Source of the DNA: Mycobacterium terramassiliense | GTDB lineage: Bacteria > Actinomycetota > Actinomycetes > Mycobacteriales > Mycobacteriaceae | DNA: 64,000 nt | Assembly (NCBI RefSeq): GCF_900157385.1 | Contig: NZ_LT717701.1 | Coordinates: 1,647,772-1,711,771, forward strand | Reading direction: 5' to 3' | In this document: positions 44,940-53,635 of the stretch, piece after piece | Numbering within the stretch: the stretch's first letter is position 1 | Layout: every line of letters starts with the position of its first letter | Notes under the pieces: model-generated | The model's database searches: none | Told to the model about the DNA's origin: nothing | The model's input: only the letters and a program-made list of their open reading frames with translations | Position numbers and translations under genes: made by a program

Positions 44940-45166
44940 ATCAGTTAAGCCCCTGTCGATTGAAGATCCTTACGTTCACTACCACGGCGGATATCTAACT
45001 GACCGGTCCCGATAAGCGCAAGCCGCTTCTGCTGGCCGCTTCGGTGCGGGCTCGCCGCTCATGCTCTCGCCGCGTCGATAAGGTCGCGTAAAGGTGGGGC
45101 CGTGCAGCGTATAAATGTCGTTTGGATTGTTAGTGGGCGTCGCGAATTGGGCGTAGACCCAAGCTC
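44940..45166. other. intergenic region with divergent promoters
   Basis: About 225 bp between the start of the split DUF2254 gene (minus) and the next gene (plus). A TATAAA lies near 45111 and may serve the plus-strand gene; otherwise no coding sequence is seen. Confidence 0.4.
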
Positions 45167-45739
45167 ATGCGAAAAACCGTGCAGCGACGCCCCGAGCCGG
45201 GCATCCTCCAGCTGTCCCAGAGTGCGCCGGCGCAACCGCAGTGGTGGTCGCGGCCGCTCGAGGGCGCCCACCAGTGGGGATCGTTCGATGCCACGGTTGG
45301 CAGATACGGCGTGCAGCGCTACCGGTTGACCGTCTACCCGCCCGGAAGCACGACCGCTGACCGTCGGCTGGCGCGACTGTGGCGGGGGTGGCCGATAACC
45401 GGCGCCGTGCTCGGATTGCTTGCGATCATGCTGCTGGGCGATGCGGCGGCCTCACCCCACACCGTGCTCGCGATCTTCGTGGTCGCATACGTGGGTATCG
45501 GCGCGCTGCTATTCCTGCGAGCCGGACCCGTCCGCGTGCGAGTCAGGTCGATGTCAGTCAGCCTTTTGCCCAATGGCGCCGACGTGGCTGAGCGGCGCCG
45601 GCACACCGAGTGGCGAACGCTGACCGGCATGCTGACCGAGGCTGACCGCATGTTGGCGAACGGCGCGATCTCCCTGGTCGAGCATGAGGCCATCTGGTGG
45701 GAGGCTTACGACCGTGTCGAGGCGATCGCGCATGTCTGA
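45167..45739 (+). CDS. DUF6611-like mycobacterial membrane protein
   Basis: 190 residues. Basic N-terminus with a PRPLEGAHQWGSFDATVGRYGVQRYRL stretch (about 27-55), two membrane helices (about 72-92 and 98-117), then a cytoplasmic helical tail with a MLTEADRMLANGAISLVEHEAIWWEAYDRVE region. I recognise it as a mycobacterial conserved family of unknown role, annotated as DUF6611 as far as I remember. Start ATG 45167; no strong Shine-Dalgarno. Confidence 0.75.
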   Translation: MRKTVQRRPEPGILQLSQSAPAQPQWWSRPLEGAHQWGSFDATVGRYGVQRYRLTVYPPGSTTADRRLARLWRGWPITGAVLGLLAIMLLGDAAASPHTVLAIFVVAYVGIGALLFLRAGPVRVRVRSMSVSLLPNGADVAERRRHTEWRTLTGMLTEADRMLANGAISLVEHEAIWWEAYDRVEAIAHV

Positions 45740-45869
45740 CACGTTGTCGCAGATTCCCGAGGCCGCCGCCGCGGCGGCGACTCTGCTGAGCGTCTACTAC
45801 CTGGCGCGGCGAGGGCATGGGCGAAGCCGTGCCGAATCCTGGCCAGGTCGACGAAATCGTCGGGTGTAG
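45732..45869 (+). CDS. small hypothetical protein overlapping the previous gene
   Basis: 45 residues from ATG 45732, overlapping the stop of the DUF6611-like gene by 8 bp. It has an alanine-rich, weakly hydrophobic segment (about 9-24) and a basic tail (RRGHGR...GRRNRRV). No family recognised; the overlap supports coupling, but coding is uncertain. Confidence 0.3.
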   Translation: MSDTLSQIPEAAAAAATLLSVYYLARRGHGRSRAESWPGRRNRRV

Positions 45870-46228
45870 AACAGCCATCGATTCGAATACCGCGGTGCAC
45901 TTCACGGTGTCAAGAAAGCATCAAAGGAACGACCGGTAGCGTCAAGAAGCCGTAATCCGCGTTGCGCGCGAGCATCGCGGTCTGATGCGATGGACGCCAT
46001 GGCCCGCACTACGGTAGTCGCCGTCGCATTGCCTTCGGCGCTGGAGCGTTACGGTGTGGGCTGGGACGACGAACCGCCATCGTGCAGCCGAATCGGCTTC
46101 TGAACCCGGCTTTTTAGCGCTCGCGGTATCAAACCTTCGTTTCATTCCTATTCGACTTCGATTTGGAGTCGCCGTCGCGTCGTATCACGCGACTTCTGCT
46201 GTCGTACCTCCACCAAGCGAAAGTTATT
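45870..46228. other. intergenic region upstream of SDR gene
   Basis: About 360 bp. No protein family or RNA seen. A 34-codon ATG frame (45999-46103) was examined and not accepted. The last 150 bases are relatively AT-rich and probably carry the promoter of the SDR gene. Confidence 0.4.
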
Positions 46229-47050
46229 ATGGCCCAGATTATTTCCCACCCCCCGACGGTTCTTGTCACAGGTGCTACCGACGGCATCGGTTATGCAACG
46301 GCCCGCCGGTTCGTCGATGAAGGCGCAACCGTATATCTGCACGCCCCAGACGAGGATGCTGGCGAGAAGGCGATGACGCGCCTGGTGAAAGACGGAGCGG
46401 AGCCGCTGCGCCTGAACCTGGTCGTCGCCGACTTCACCCGCCTGGACGAGGTCGCCCGCGTGGCCGACACGCTCGCCGCGACCTTGCCGACGCTGGATGT
46501 CCTGGTGAACAACGCCGCGGTCGCCGCCCCCGAGGGACGCACGTACACGGCGGACGGGCATGAGCTGACGTTCCAGGTGAACTACCTGGCGCCCTACCTG
46601 CTCACCACAAAACTGGTTCCCAGGCTTGCCGGCGTCGGTGGACGAGTCGTCAACGTATCGTCGCTGCGGCACTCCGGGGGAAACATCAACTGGAAGAACC
46701 CGGCCGGCGACCAGTACTGGCCGCTGGCGGCGTATGCGCAATCCAAGCTCGCCCTGACGATGTACACGAAGTCGCTGGCCGAGGCCGGCGGTGACTCGTT
46801 CATCGCGCTCAGCGTTCATCCCGGCGTGTTCCAGACCCGGCTGCTGCGTATGTATGGCCGCGTCGGCCGGCCGCCCGAAGAGGCCGCACCGATCATCACC
46901 ACGCTGGGGTCGCCCACGTATCCAGTCGTCGACGGTGGTTACTACGACGGCCTGAGCCTCGCGAAGGCCGCTGCGCTCGTGGAAAATCCGCGCGCTCGCA
47001 GCCGGCTGGAGAAGCTCAGCGTCCACCTCGTCGCGTCGGCGCTGCGCTGA
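46229..47050 (+). CDS. short-chain dehydrogenase/reductase
   Basis: 273-residue SDR close to retinol-dehydrogenase-type enzymes. TGATDGIGYATARR (cofactor loop), NNAAVAAPEG, catalytic Ser in VSSLRHSGG and YAQSKLALT (Tyr/Lys) are present, so likely active. ATG 46229 chosen (MAQIISHPP); the upstream opening to 46163 is not family-like. The bL37-like gene begins 20 bp after its stop. Confidence 0.88.
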   Translation: MAQIISHPPTVLVTGATDGIGYATARRFVDEGATVYLHAPDEDAGEKAMTRLVKDGAEPLRLNLVVADFTRLDEVARVADTLAATLPTLDVLVNNAAVAAPEGRTYTADGHELTFQVNYLAPYLLTTKLVPRLAGVGGRVVNVSSLRHSGGNINWKNPAGDQYWPLAAYAQSKLALTMYTKSLAEAGGDSFIALSVHPGVFQTRLLRMYGRVGRPPEEAAPIITTLGSPTYPVVDGGYYDGLSLAKAAALVENPRARSRLEKLSVHLVASALR

Positions 47051-47070
47051 CCAGGAAGGGATGCAACGCG

Positions 47071-47187
47071 GTGTCCAAACGCGCCGACAAGAAGCGCGCC
47101 CGACGTTACAAGAACGCTAACCACGGAAAGCGTCCGAACTCTGGAAAGCGTTTACGCGTACCGAAACTCGCGACGAGCCGCCGCTAG
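47071..47187 (+). CDS. bL37-like small basic ribosomal protein
   Basis: 38 residues, very basic, too short for usual ORF lists. From GTG 47071 it reads VSKRADKKRARRYKNANHGK then RPNSGKRLRVPKL and ends before TAG. The pattern KR..KKR.R....ANHGKRPN matches mycobacterial ribosomal protein bL37 (about 24 residues) as I remember it, but here a C-terminal extension of about 15 residues follows. AGGAAGGG lies 10 bases before the GTG. Its 3' end overlaps the trcS stop by 4 bp. It may be a bL37 paralogue used under some condition, or the only copy; the window cannot tell. Confidence 0.7.
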   Translation: MSKRADKKRARRYKNANHGKRPNSGKRLRVPKLATSRR

Positions 47188-48728
47188 GGTCTCGGCGGCT
47201 CGCCGGCATCCGTGGCCGGATCCTCGATCAGCGGAAGGCGCACCCGGAAGACCGTTTGGCCATCGGCGGATTCGGCAGTCACCGAACCGTGATGGGCCTT
47301 GACAATCGAACTCACGATGGCCAGGCCCAACCCGATGCCAGAGCCGTTGGAGCGGGACGTGTCCGCGCGGGCGAACCGCTCGAACAGCCGAGGCAGCAGG
47401 TCCGCATCGATGCCGGGACCGTCGTCGACCACCGTCAGCTCCGCATAGGGCGCGTCGGGGCCAAGGCGGTGGCAGGTGATTCCGGTCGTCACCGTGACAC
47501 CCGGCGGTGTGTGCACCCGGGCGTTGCTGAGCAGGTTGCTGACCAGTTGGTGTAGCCGGGCGTGGTCGCCGCGGACCCACACCGGCTCGTCGGGCAGGTC
47601 TTTCACCCAATGGTGCGTCGGCGCCGCGACGGCGGCGTCGTTGACCGCATTGATGACGAGGTCCGCCAGGTCGACGTCCTGGGTCTGCAGATCCTCGCCC
47701 TCGCCCAGGCGTGACAGCAGCAGCAGTTCGTCGACGAGCACCGCCATGCGCCGCGCTTCCGACTCGATGCGCGCCAGCGCGTATTCGGTGGTCGGCGGCA
47801 GCGCCGAACTGTCCTGGCGCGTCAGTTCGGCGTAGCCCTGGATCGCCGCCAGCGGCGTCCGCAGCTCATGGCTGGCGTCGGTGATGAATTGCCGCATCCG
47901 CATATCGGACTCGGCCCGATGCGCCAGCGCGCTATCGACGTTGTCCAGCAACCGGTTCAGCGTGTGCCCGACGATTCCGACTTCGTTGTCCGGATCGGTG
48001 TCCTGCGGTCGCACCCTGGCGCTGATCCGGTGATCGCCGTCGGTCAGGGGCATGGCGGCGACCTCGGCGGCGGTCGCGGCGAGCCGGCGCAGCGGGCGCA
48101 GGGTGGACCCGACGACCCACACGGTCAGCCCCGCGGTGACCGTCAGGGCCACGGCGACAAGCGCCGTGGTGGTCAGCTGCTTGCGAACGATGATCTGGTC
48201 GGCGCGGGCCAGCGATACGCCGACGACCAAGAGGTCGGATCCACTGACGCGGCTGTCGACGCGATACGAACCGAGGCTGCCAAGTTTTTCGGTTCGTGGC
48301 GGCGCGTCGGGCCAGGACTGCGCTTCCAGGGCGCGGACCACGTCGGGCGGCGCCGGCCGCGCTTCGGCTTCGGAGAAGACCGCCGAGCCGATCACCGTGC
48401 CATCGTGCAGCACGGCGATGACGTTGCCCGGCGTTTGATCGGTGAATTCGAGCATGGCCTGCGCGATCGGCTGGGCGCCCGGTTGCGCCGCCGCATGTTC
48501 GCCGTTGCGGTATCTGGAGTACGAGTTGCTCAGCGCGTCAAGGGATTGGTCGACGTCGGCGTCGCTCATCGCGGTGACGTAGCCGCGCAGGCTTAGCACC
48601 GAGACGATGCCGACCGTCACCAGCACCACGCTGACGACGGCCAACACGCCCAAAAGCAATTGGCGGCGCAGCGAGTGGGGAAGCCACCGGGGACGGTCCC
48701 TGAATGCGGTGTGTCCCTCGCCGATCAT
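47184..48728 (-). CDS. trcS: TrcS sensor histidine kinase
   Basis: 514 residues, close to the 509 I recall for M. tuberculosis TrcS. Membrane helix (about 22-48), extracytoplasmic sensor (50-185), second helix (about 187-210), HAMP (about 212-285), HisKA with FITDASHELRTPLAAIQG (His about 300), and HATPase with NLLSNARVHT, DDGPGID and GSGIGLGLAIV. It phosphorylates TrcR. Start overlaps the trcR stop (ATGA). Confidence 0.92.
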   Translation of the reverse strand: MIGEGHTAFRDRPRWLPHSLRRQLLLGVLAVVSVVLVTVGIVSVLSLRGYVTAMSDADVDQSLDALSNSYSRYRNGEHAAAQPGAQPIAQAMLEFTDQTPGNVIAVLHDGTVIGSAVFSEAEARPAPPDVVRALEAQSWPDAPPRTEKLGSLGSYRVDSRVSGSDLLVVGVSLARADQIIVRKQLTTTALVAVALTVTAGLTVWVVGSTLRPLRRLAATAAEVAAMPLTDGDHRISARVRPQDTDPDNEVGIVGHTLNRLLDNVDSALAHRAESDMRMRQFITDASHELRTPLAAIQGYAELTRQDSSALPPTTEYALARIESEARRMAVLVDELLLLSRLGEGEDLQTQDVDLADLVINAVNDAAVAAPTHHWVKDLPDEPVWVRGDHARLHQLVSNLLSNARVHTPPGVTVTTGITCHRLGPDAPYAELTVVDDGPGIDADLLPRLFERFARADTSRSNGSGIGLGLAIVSSIVKAHHGSVTAESADGQTVFRVRLPLIEDPATDAGEPPRP

Positions 48729-49498
48729 TCCGGCGGTCGCAGCATGTATCCCACGCCGCGGACGGTGTGGATCATCGGCTCGCGGCCGTAGTCGATTTTC
48801 TTTCTCAGGTACGAGATGTACAGGTCCACGATGCTAGTGCGCCCGGCGAAGTCGTAATTCCAGACGCGGTCCAGGATTTCGGTGCGGCTCAGCGCGCGAC
48901 GGGGATTGCGCATCAGGAAGCGAAGCAGTTCGAACTCTGTCGACGACAGCGAGATCGGGATGCCGCCGCGGGTGACCTCGCGGCTGGCGGTGTCGACGTG
49001 CAGGTCGCCGATCTTCAGGGATTCGGCCGCCGGTGGGGTCAGCTGAGTGGAGCGGCGCAACAACCCCCGGAGCCGCGCGACGAGTTCCTCGAGGCTGAAC
49101 GGCTTCGTCATGTAGTCGTCCGCGCCCGCGGTGAGGCCGGTCACGCGGTCCATGACCGAATCGCGCGCGGTGAGGAACAGCGTGGGGGTGTAGGCGTCGG
49201 ATTCGCGGATCCGCTGCAGGATCCGCAGCCCGTCCACGTCGGGGAGCATGATGTCGAGCACGAGCACGTCGGGATTGACGCTCTCGAACTTCGCGAGTGC
49301 CTCGCGCCCGTTGTGGGCGATGTCGACGACCCAGCCCTCGTAGTGCAGCGCCATCTTCACCAGGTTGGTCAACGCGGGCTCGTCGTCGACCAGCAAAACC
49401 CGGATCGGGGAGCCGTCGGCACGGTAAATGCGGGGCAGCTGCCCCAGGATGGCCTGGCGTGGCCGTTGGCTGCCTGCGTATCCCGTCATCACGGTCAT
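48725..49498 (-). CDS. trcR: TrcR response regulator
   Basis: 257 residues, the same length I recall for M. tuberculosis TrcR. N-terminal extension of about 38 residues, receiver (about 40-155) with LLVDDEP, Asp in VLVLDIMLPD, TARD and TKPFSLEELVARL; winged helix (about 160-257) ending HTVRGVGYMLRPPE. Start ATG 49498 chosen for this match; an in-frame opening 8 codons upstream exists. TrcR is reported to bind AT-rich DNA ahead of its own gene; the upstream region here is AT-rich. Confidence 0.93.
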   Translation of the reverse strand: MTVMTGYAGSQRPRQAILGQLPRIYRADGSPIRVLLVDDEPALTNLVKMALHYEGWVVDIAHNGREALAKFESVNPDVLVLDIMLPDVDGLRILQRIRESDAYTPTLFLTARDSVMDRVTGLTAGADDYMTKPFSLEELVARLRGLLRRSTQLTPPAAESLKIGDLHVDTASREVTRGGIPISLSSTEFELLRFLMRNPRRALSRTEILDRVWNYDFAGRTSIVDLYISYLRKKIDYGREPMIHTVRGVGYMLRPPE

Positions 49499-50201
49499 GT
49501 TCCTACATTCTCCCAAGCGCACATGTCATTGTCACGGACCTCATAGAGATCTCAAATAAAACTCTGTTCCGTAGCTCACATCAAAGCGCGCTCAAATATG
49601 TGTTTTATATGTCTCGCACCTGTGAGCTTGAGGTGAGATGATTATCCAAAAATACTGGTATGCATGGATGTTGGTTTAAGAGAGCCGAGGAGCTTCGGGC
49701 GGTAGTGCCCCAAATCACACGCATACGAATGGAATTCATTGATCATAAGGCGCTGCGCTTCAGCAGATGCCGTCGCGGCCGGACGGGCGCGCACGACGGC
49801 CGCGGACAAAGCCGCCCTGAATCTCGTTAACGCAAAGTTACGCGATGTTACGAATACTGGCATTTGCAAATGAATTTCGTAGCGCGAGCATCGTGCGCCC
49901 TGTCAACAGCGGCTTCACCGACGGTTGCTGATTGCAAGACGATCGGCTTTGCCTGCTCCCTCAATCGGGCTGGAGAACCAACCGGTCGCGCTTCGGTCGA
50001 GCGGGTAATGCCGACGGACATCGACGGCGATGTCCGCGCGTATAGAGGAGCGCTTCGTCGCGATTCGCGTCAAGCGCGGCGGGGCGCGGCTCGCGGTGGA
50101 GACGTGCTCTCGCTCACCACGGCCGTCCGCGGCATCGGCGCCGCGGACGCAAGATCCACATAACTGGACCAGCAAACTCAAGCGAAGGATAGGAACGGGC
50201 G
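49499..50201. other. long AT-rich intergenic region between trcR and PPE
   Basis: About 700 bp with no supported gene on either strand. The part at 49540-49700 is clearly richer in A and T than the rest of the window, fitting a TrcR-type autoregulatory region, and 49826-49852 carries a phased triple repeat. The last 60 bases hold the PPE ribosome-binding site AAGGATAGGAA near 50183. Confidence 0.6.
49826..49852. promoter_or_regulatory. triple 10-bp-phased repeat (GTTAACG, GTTACG, GTTACG)
   Basis: GTTAACG at 49826-49832, GTTACG at 49837-49842 and GTTACG at 49847-49852; their shared ACG ends are exactly 10 bp apart. Face-of-helix spacing like this is used by OmpR-type response regulators such as MtrA, TrcR or KdpE. 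It lies about 330 bp from trcR and about 350 bp from the PPE gene. Confidence 0.5.
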
Positions 50202-51518
50202 ATGGACTTTGGCGCGCTGCCACCGGAGATCAACTCCGGTCGGATGTATCTGGGTCCGGGGCCCGGAACCCTGTTGACCGCGTCGGCGGGTTGGGAATCG
50301 CTGGCCGCCGAGCTGACCGACGCCGCCAGCGGGTACCAGTCGGTGATCGCCAGCCTTACCGACGAGTCCTGGCTGGGACCGACGTCGCTGTCGATGGCGG
50401 CCGCGGTGACGCCCTACATATCGTGGATGACGGGCACCGCCGCGCAGTGTGAGCAGTCGGCCACCCAGGCCACGGCCGCCGCGGCGGCGTTCGAAACGGC
50501 ATACGCGATGACGGTGCCGCCGCCGCTGATCGCGGCCAACCGCGCCCAGCTCATGGCGCTGATCGCGACCAACATCTTCGGGCAGAACACGCCGGCGATC
50601 ATGGCCACAGAAGCCGAGTACAGCGAGATGTGGGCGCAGGACGCCACGGCGATGTACGGCTACGCCGCCAATGCGGCTGCGGCGTCGGCTTTTTCGACGT
50701 TCACCGCGCCGCCCCAGACGACCAACCCGGGCGGCGTCGCCGGGCAGACCGGCGCCCAGGTCGGCAGCAACGCCCAGACGACGACGGCTCAGTTGATGTC
50801 CTCGGTGCCCCAAACTCTGCAGAGCTTGGCGACCCCGGGCGCCGCGTCCGGCACCGGGCTGTCGCCGGCGGCGGGCGCCGCCGTGTCGCTGGGATCGTCG
50901 GGGGCTTCCGCCCCGCTCAGCGCGCTGTCGAGTCTGACCGGGGCTACGGGCAAAACCGCCACCAAGGGCGCCAGCACCGGTGCGAGTGCGCTCTCCGGAT
51001 TGACCTCGAGCCTCACATCTCTGCTCAGCGGAAACACGGGCGGGGTTGGCCTCGATGCGATCGGCCTGGGCTCCGACCTGGCGGGGCTCGGCGGCGACGG
51101 CGCCGGCTTGGGCGCCGACGGCGCGGGGCTTGGCTTCGACGGGTATGGCCTGAGCCTGGATTTCGCAGGCTTGGGATCGCTCGAGGGAGTCGACGGGGGA
51201 GCCGTCAGTGGCCTGGGAGGCCTCGGACCCGTTGGGGGTTTGGGCGCGGCAGCGTCGGCGAGCGTGGGTCAAGCGCCTTCGCTCGGCACCCTGTCGGTGC
51301 CGCCGACTTGGGCCGACGCCGTCTCGTCGGTCACGCCGCTGCCCGCGCTGGACGCCAACGCCATGCCGGGCGGGTGGGGCGCATCGCCCGCGTCAGCCCC
51401 CACCGCGGGCATCTCCAAGCTGCCGCTGGGCGGCATGGTCGGACGCGAATCCGAGGGTGCGGTCCAGCGAATCGGGTTCCGCCCCACGCTGATTCCGCGT
51501 TCGCCGGTGGCCGGGTAG
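50202..51518 (+). CDS. PPE family protein (SVP subgroup)
   Basis: 438 residues. Type VII secreted surface protein. N-terminal PPE domain (about 1-175: MDFGALPPEINSGRMYLGPG, WxG-type turn, and TYRAEW-like motifs), a Gly/Ser/Ala-rich middle with GLGADGAGLG repeats, and the SVP motif GTLSVPPTWADA (about 365). The C-terminus IGFRPTLIPRSPVAG resembles the ends of the PE and PPE proteins encoded at 53636 and 52379. It likely needs a PE partner, and the nearest PE gene is on the other strand. Confidence 0.92.
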   Translation: MDFGALPPEINSGRMYLGPGPGTLLTASAGWESLAAELTDAASGYQSVIASLTDESWLGPTSLSMAAAVTPYISWMTGTAAQCEQSATQATAAAAAFETAYAMTVPPPLIAANRAQLMALIATNIFGQNTPAIMATEAEYSEMWAQDATAMYGYAANAAAASAFSTFTAPPQTTNPGGVAGQTGAQVGSNAQTTTAQLMSSVPQTLQSLATPGAASGTGLSPAAGAAVSLGSSGASAPLSALSSLTGATGKTATKGASTGASALSGLTSSLTSLLSGNTGGVGLDAIGLGSDLAGLGGDGAGLGADGAGLGFDGYGLSLDFAGLGSLEGVDGGAVSGLGGLGPVGGLGAAASASVGQAPSLGTLSVPPTWADAVSSVTPLPALDANAMPGGWGASPASAPTAGISKLPLGGMVGRESEGAVQRIGFRPTLIPRSPVAG

Positions 51519-51531
51519 CGCGGACAATGCA

Positions 51532-51567
51532 ACGGGGCCGCACACCCACCGGTGTGCGGCCCCGTTC
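51532..51567. terminator. bidirectional terminator hairpin, 15-bp perfect stem
   Basis: AACGGGGCCGCACAC (51532-51546) pairs perfectly with GTGTGCGGCCCCGTT (51553-51567) around a six-base loop, followed by CTTAAG. It sits between the convergent PPE (ends 51518) and esxI-like (ends 51582) genes, so it can stop transcription from both sides. Confidence 0.88.
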
Positions 51568-51581
51568 TTAAGCGTGCGGTG

Positions 51582-51866
51582 TCAGGCCCAGCTGGACCCG
51601 ACGGCGCTGTCGGTGCTGGCCATGTTGCTGCCGGCGCTTTGCACCTTCTGGCCGTGGGAGTTGGCCTGCTCGTAGATCACCTGGAAGTTGCGACCCAACT
51701 GGGTGATGAACTCCTGGCAGGCCACCGAACCCGAGCCGCCCCAGAAGTCACCAGCGGCCAGCACATCGCGAACGATGGACTGGTGCTCGGCCTCCAACGA
51801 CGCCGCCTGGGCGCGAATCGTCGCGCCGTGGGCGTCCACATCGCCAAACTGGTAATTGATGGTCAT
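51582..51866 (-). CDS. esxI: ESAT-6-like WXG100 protein, EsxI/EsxN type
   Basis: 94 residues, Mtb9.9-type subfamily. WXG100 helix-turn-helix with WGG turn (DFWGGSGS, about 42) and a C-terminus GQKVQSAGSN.ASTDSAVGSSWA close to the M. tuberculosis EsxI/N/L group. Forms a heterodimer with the partner at 51917 and is secreted by ESX-5 in M. tuberculosis. Last gene of PE-PPE-esxJ-esxI. Confidence 0.93.
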   Translation of the reverse strand: MTINYQFGDVDAHGATIRAQAASLEAEHQSIVRDVLAAGDFWGGSGSVACQEFITQLGRNFQVIYEQANSHGQKVQSAGSNMASTDSAVGSSWA

Positions 51867-51916
51867 GTTTACGTCCTTTCAAGTCGTGAAAAGTCTTAGG
51901 CGACAGCGCCGTTGGG

Positions 51917-52213
51917 CTAGCTGCCGAGGATCTGCTGGGAAGCCTGCTCTTGCTGCTCGTAGTTGTTGGCGTCGCGGATCAGCCCGTCACGCACACCGTG
52001 CAGCATGTTCACGATGTTGCGGAAGGCCTGATTCATCTGACCCATGGTGTCGTAGGAGGTCGCCTGCGCCTGGCCACTCCAGCCGGCACCGGCGATGTTC
52101 ATCGACGACGCCCACATCTTGCGAGCCTCGTCCTCAACGGTCTGCGCGTGGACCTCAAAACGGCCCGCCATCGCCCGCATCTCGTGCGGGTCGGTCATAA
52201 AACGTGTTGCCAT
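51917..52213 (-). CDS. esxJ: ESAT-6-like WXG100 protein, EsxJ (QILSS) type
   Basis: 98 residues. WXG turn is GWSGQAQA (about 45); the C-terminus carries the secretion motif YxxxD/E as NYEQQEQ and ends ASQQILGS, matching the EsxJ/K/M/P/W group. Partner of the EsxI-type protein downstream (50-bp gap). CFP-10-like helper. Confidence 0.93.
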   Translation of the reverse strand: MATRFMTDPHEMRAMAGRFEVHAQTVEDEARKMWASSMNIAGAGWSGQAQATSYDTMGQMNQAFRNIVNMLHGVRDGLIRDANNYEQQEQASQQILGS

Positions 52214-52378
52214 GTCTTCTTTCTCCTTGTCTTGGAAGCCTTCAGCTTGACGAAGTCTTGTCGATTTATGATCGATGCGGTGCTAGCCGCATCAGGCATA
52301 GATCAAGGCGTACCGGCTAACTGTTCGCCTCGAATGGGTGACACATATCCTTTCTGTTTTCCCTCCCTTGTCACGGGA
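52214..52378. other. intergenic region between PPE and esxJ
   Basis: About 165 bp with no coding sequence. It may hold a separate esx promoter; M. tuberculosis has a similar gap. AAGGAG lies near 52224 ahead of esxJ (minus strand). Confidence 0.4.
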
Positions 52379-53575
52379 TCAGACGACAACCTGCTTGGGC
52401 ATGACGATCGGTTTGAAGCCGTACCGCGGGCCGGAGCCGTAGGCGGCAGCGCCCTTGGCCGCTCCCGCCATTCCCGGCATGCCGGGCATCGCCGCGACCG
52501 GCTCGGCCTCGGCGGCGGCGGTCCAGCCGGAGCCCTCGAGCGGAGCGGTCGACGAGGCCAGCGTCGCCGGGGCGGCCGAAGACCAGCTGGCCGGGACCGA
52601 CAGGCCGCCGACCGTGGAGGCCTCGGCCATGCCCGCCGACATCCCTCCGCCGCCCACGCTGTTCACCAGGGCGCCTTCCGCCGCGACACCCCCGGCGAGC
52701 GGTGTAACGGAGTCGACGGTCGACCACGGCACGGCCGGAATTGCGCCCACTGTGTGCCCGAACGACACCGCCGTCGGGATGGTGTTGCCGACGAACCACG
52801 CCGCGGTCACACCGAACTGCTGGACGAGGTTGAAGTTGAACAGCGTGCCGAAGAAGCCGTCCGCCGCATCCAGCACCTCCGCCGGCCCAGGGAACGCGGT
52901 CGAGAAAGCGTTCCATATCTCGGTACCGAAGGACTCGGTCCCAAAGTTCGCCAACAAGCCACTCAACCCCGTCGCCGCGCTGTTGCTCTGGGCGGACGCC
53001 AAGGCGGTCGACACCGCGGCACCTTGGGTGGCGGCCGCGGCCGGACTGGCGGTCGGCGACGCCGGCGTCAGCGGCTGAAGGACCGAGGAAGCCGCCGCGC
53101 TGGCCGCGTAGGTGTACATGGTGAGTGCGTCTTGGACCCACATTTCCATGTATTGGGCCTCAGTGGCCATGATCGCCGGCGTATTGATGCCCAGGAAGTT
53201 GGTCGCCACCAGCGCCGCCAGCAGCGACCGGTTAGCGGCGATCACCGGCGGGGGTACGGTCCCCGCAAAGGCTGCCTCGTAGGCGGCCGCCGCGGTCGAA
53301 GCCTGAGCGCCCGCTTGCTCGGCCGCCGCGGAGGTCGTGGTCAGCCAGGAAATGTACGGCGCGGCCGCGGCCGCCGCCGCCGCCGACCCCGCACCCGTCC
53401 ACTGCTCGCCGGTCAACGTCCCGACGATCGACTCCCAGGAGGACGCGGTGGTGCTGAGCTCGGCCGCCAGATTGCTCCAAGCCGTTGCCGCGGCCATGAG
53501 CGGTCCGGAACCGGCGCCGGCGTACATGAGGCTCGAGTTGATCTCGGGGGGCAAGGCTGCAAAATCGAGAACCAT
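52379..53575 (-). CDS. PPE15: PPE family protein (PPE15-like)
   Basis: 398 residues. PPE domain (about 1-175, MVLDFAALPPEINSSLMYAG), linker, SVP motif GGLSVPASWSSA (about 318) and a C-terminal tail GPRYGFKPIVMPKQVVV. The gene order PE-PPE-esxJ-esxI matches Rv1040c-Rv1037c, so PPE15 is the likely orthologue; it should dimerise with the PE protein encoded just upstream and be exported by ESX-5. Confidence 0.9.
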   Translation of the reverse strand: MVLDFAALPPEINSSLMYAGAGSGPLMAAATAWSNLAAELSTTASSWESIVGTLTGEQWTGAGSAAAAAAAAPYISWLTTTSAAAEQAGAQASTAAAAYEAAFAGTVPPPVIAANRSLLAALVATNFLGINTPAIMATEAQYMEMWVQDALTMYTYAASAAASSVLQPLTPASPTASPAAAATQGAAVSTALASAQSNSAATGLSGLLANFGTESFGTEIWNAFSTAFPGPAEVLDAADGFFGTLFNFNLVQQFGVTAAWFVGNTIPTAVSFGHTVGAIPAVPWSTVDSVTPLAGGVAAEGALVNSVGGGGMSAGMAEASTVGGLSVPASWSSAAPATLASSTAPLEGSGWTAAAEAEPVAAMPGMPGMAGAAKGAAAYGSGPRYGFKPIVMPKQVVV

Positions 53576-53635
53576 TTTTCTGTATCCCGTTCTGTTGTTG
53601 GAAACCTGTTTGCTTGGGTGTGCGCGCGGCGGCTG

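Noticed and set aside
45999..46103. A 34-codon ORF starting MARTTVVAVAL
   Set aside because: No ribosome-binding site, no overlap with neighbours and no family; short frames are expected by chance.
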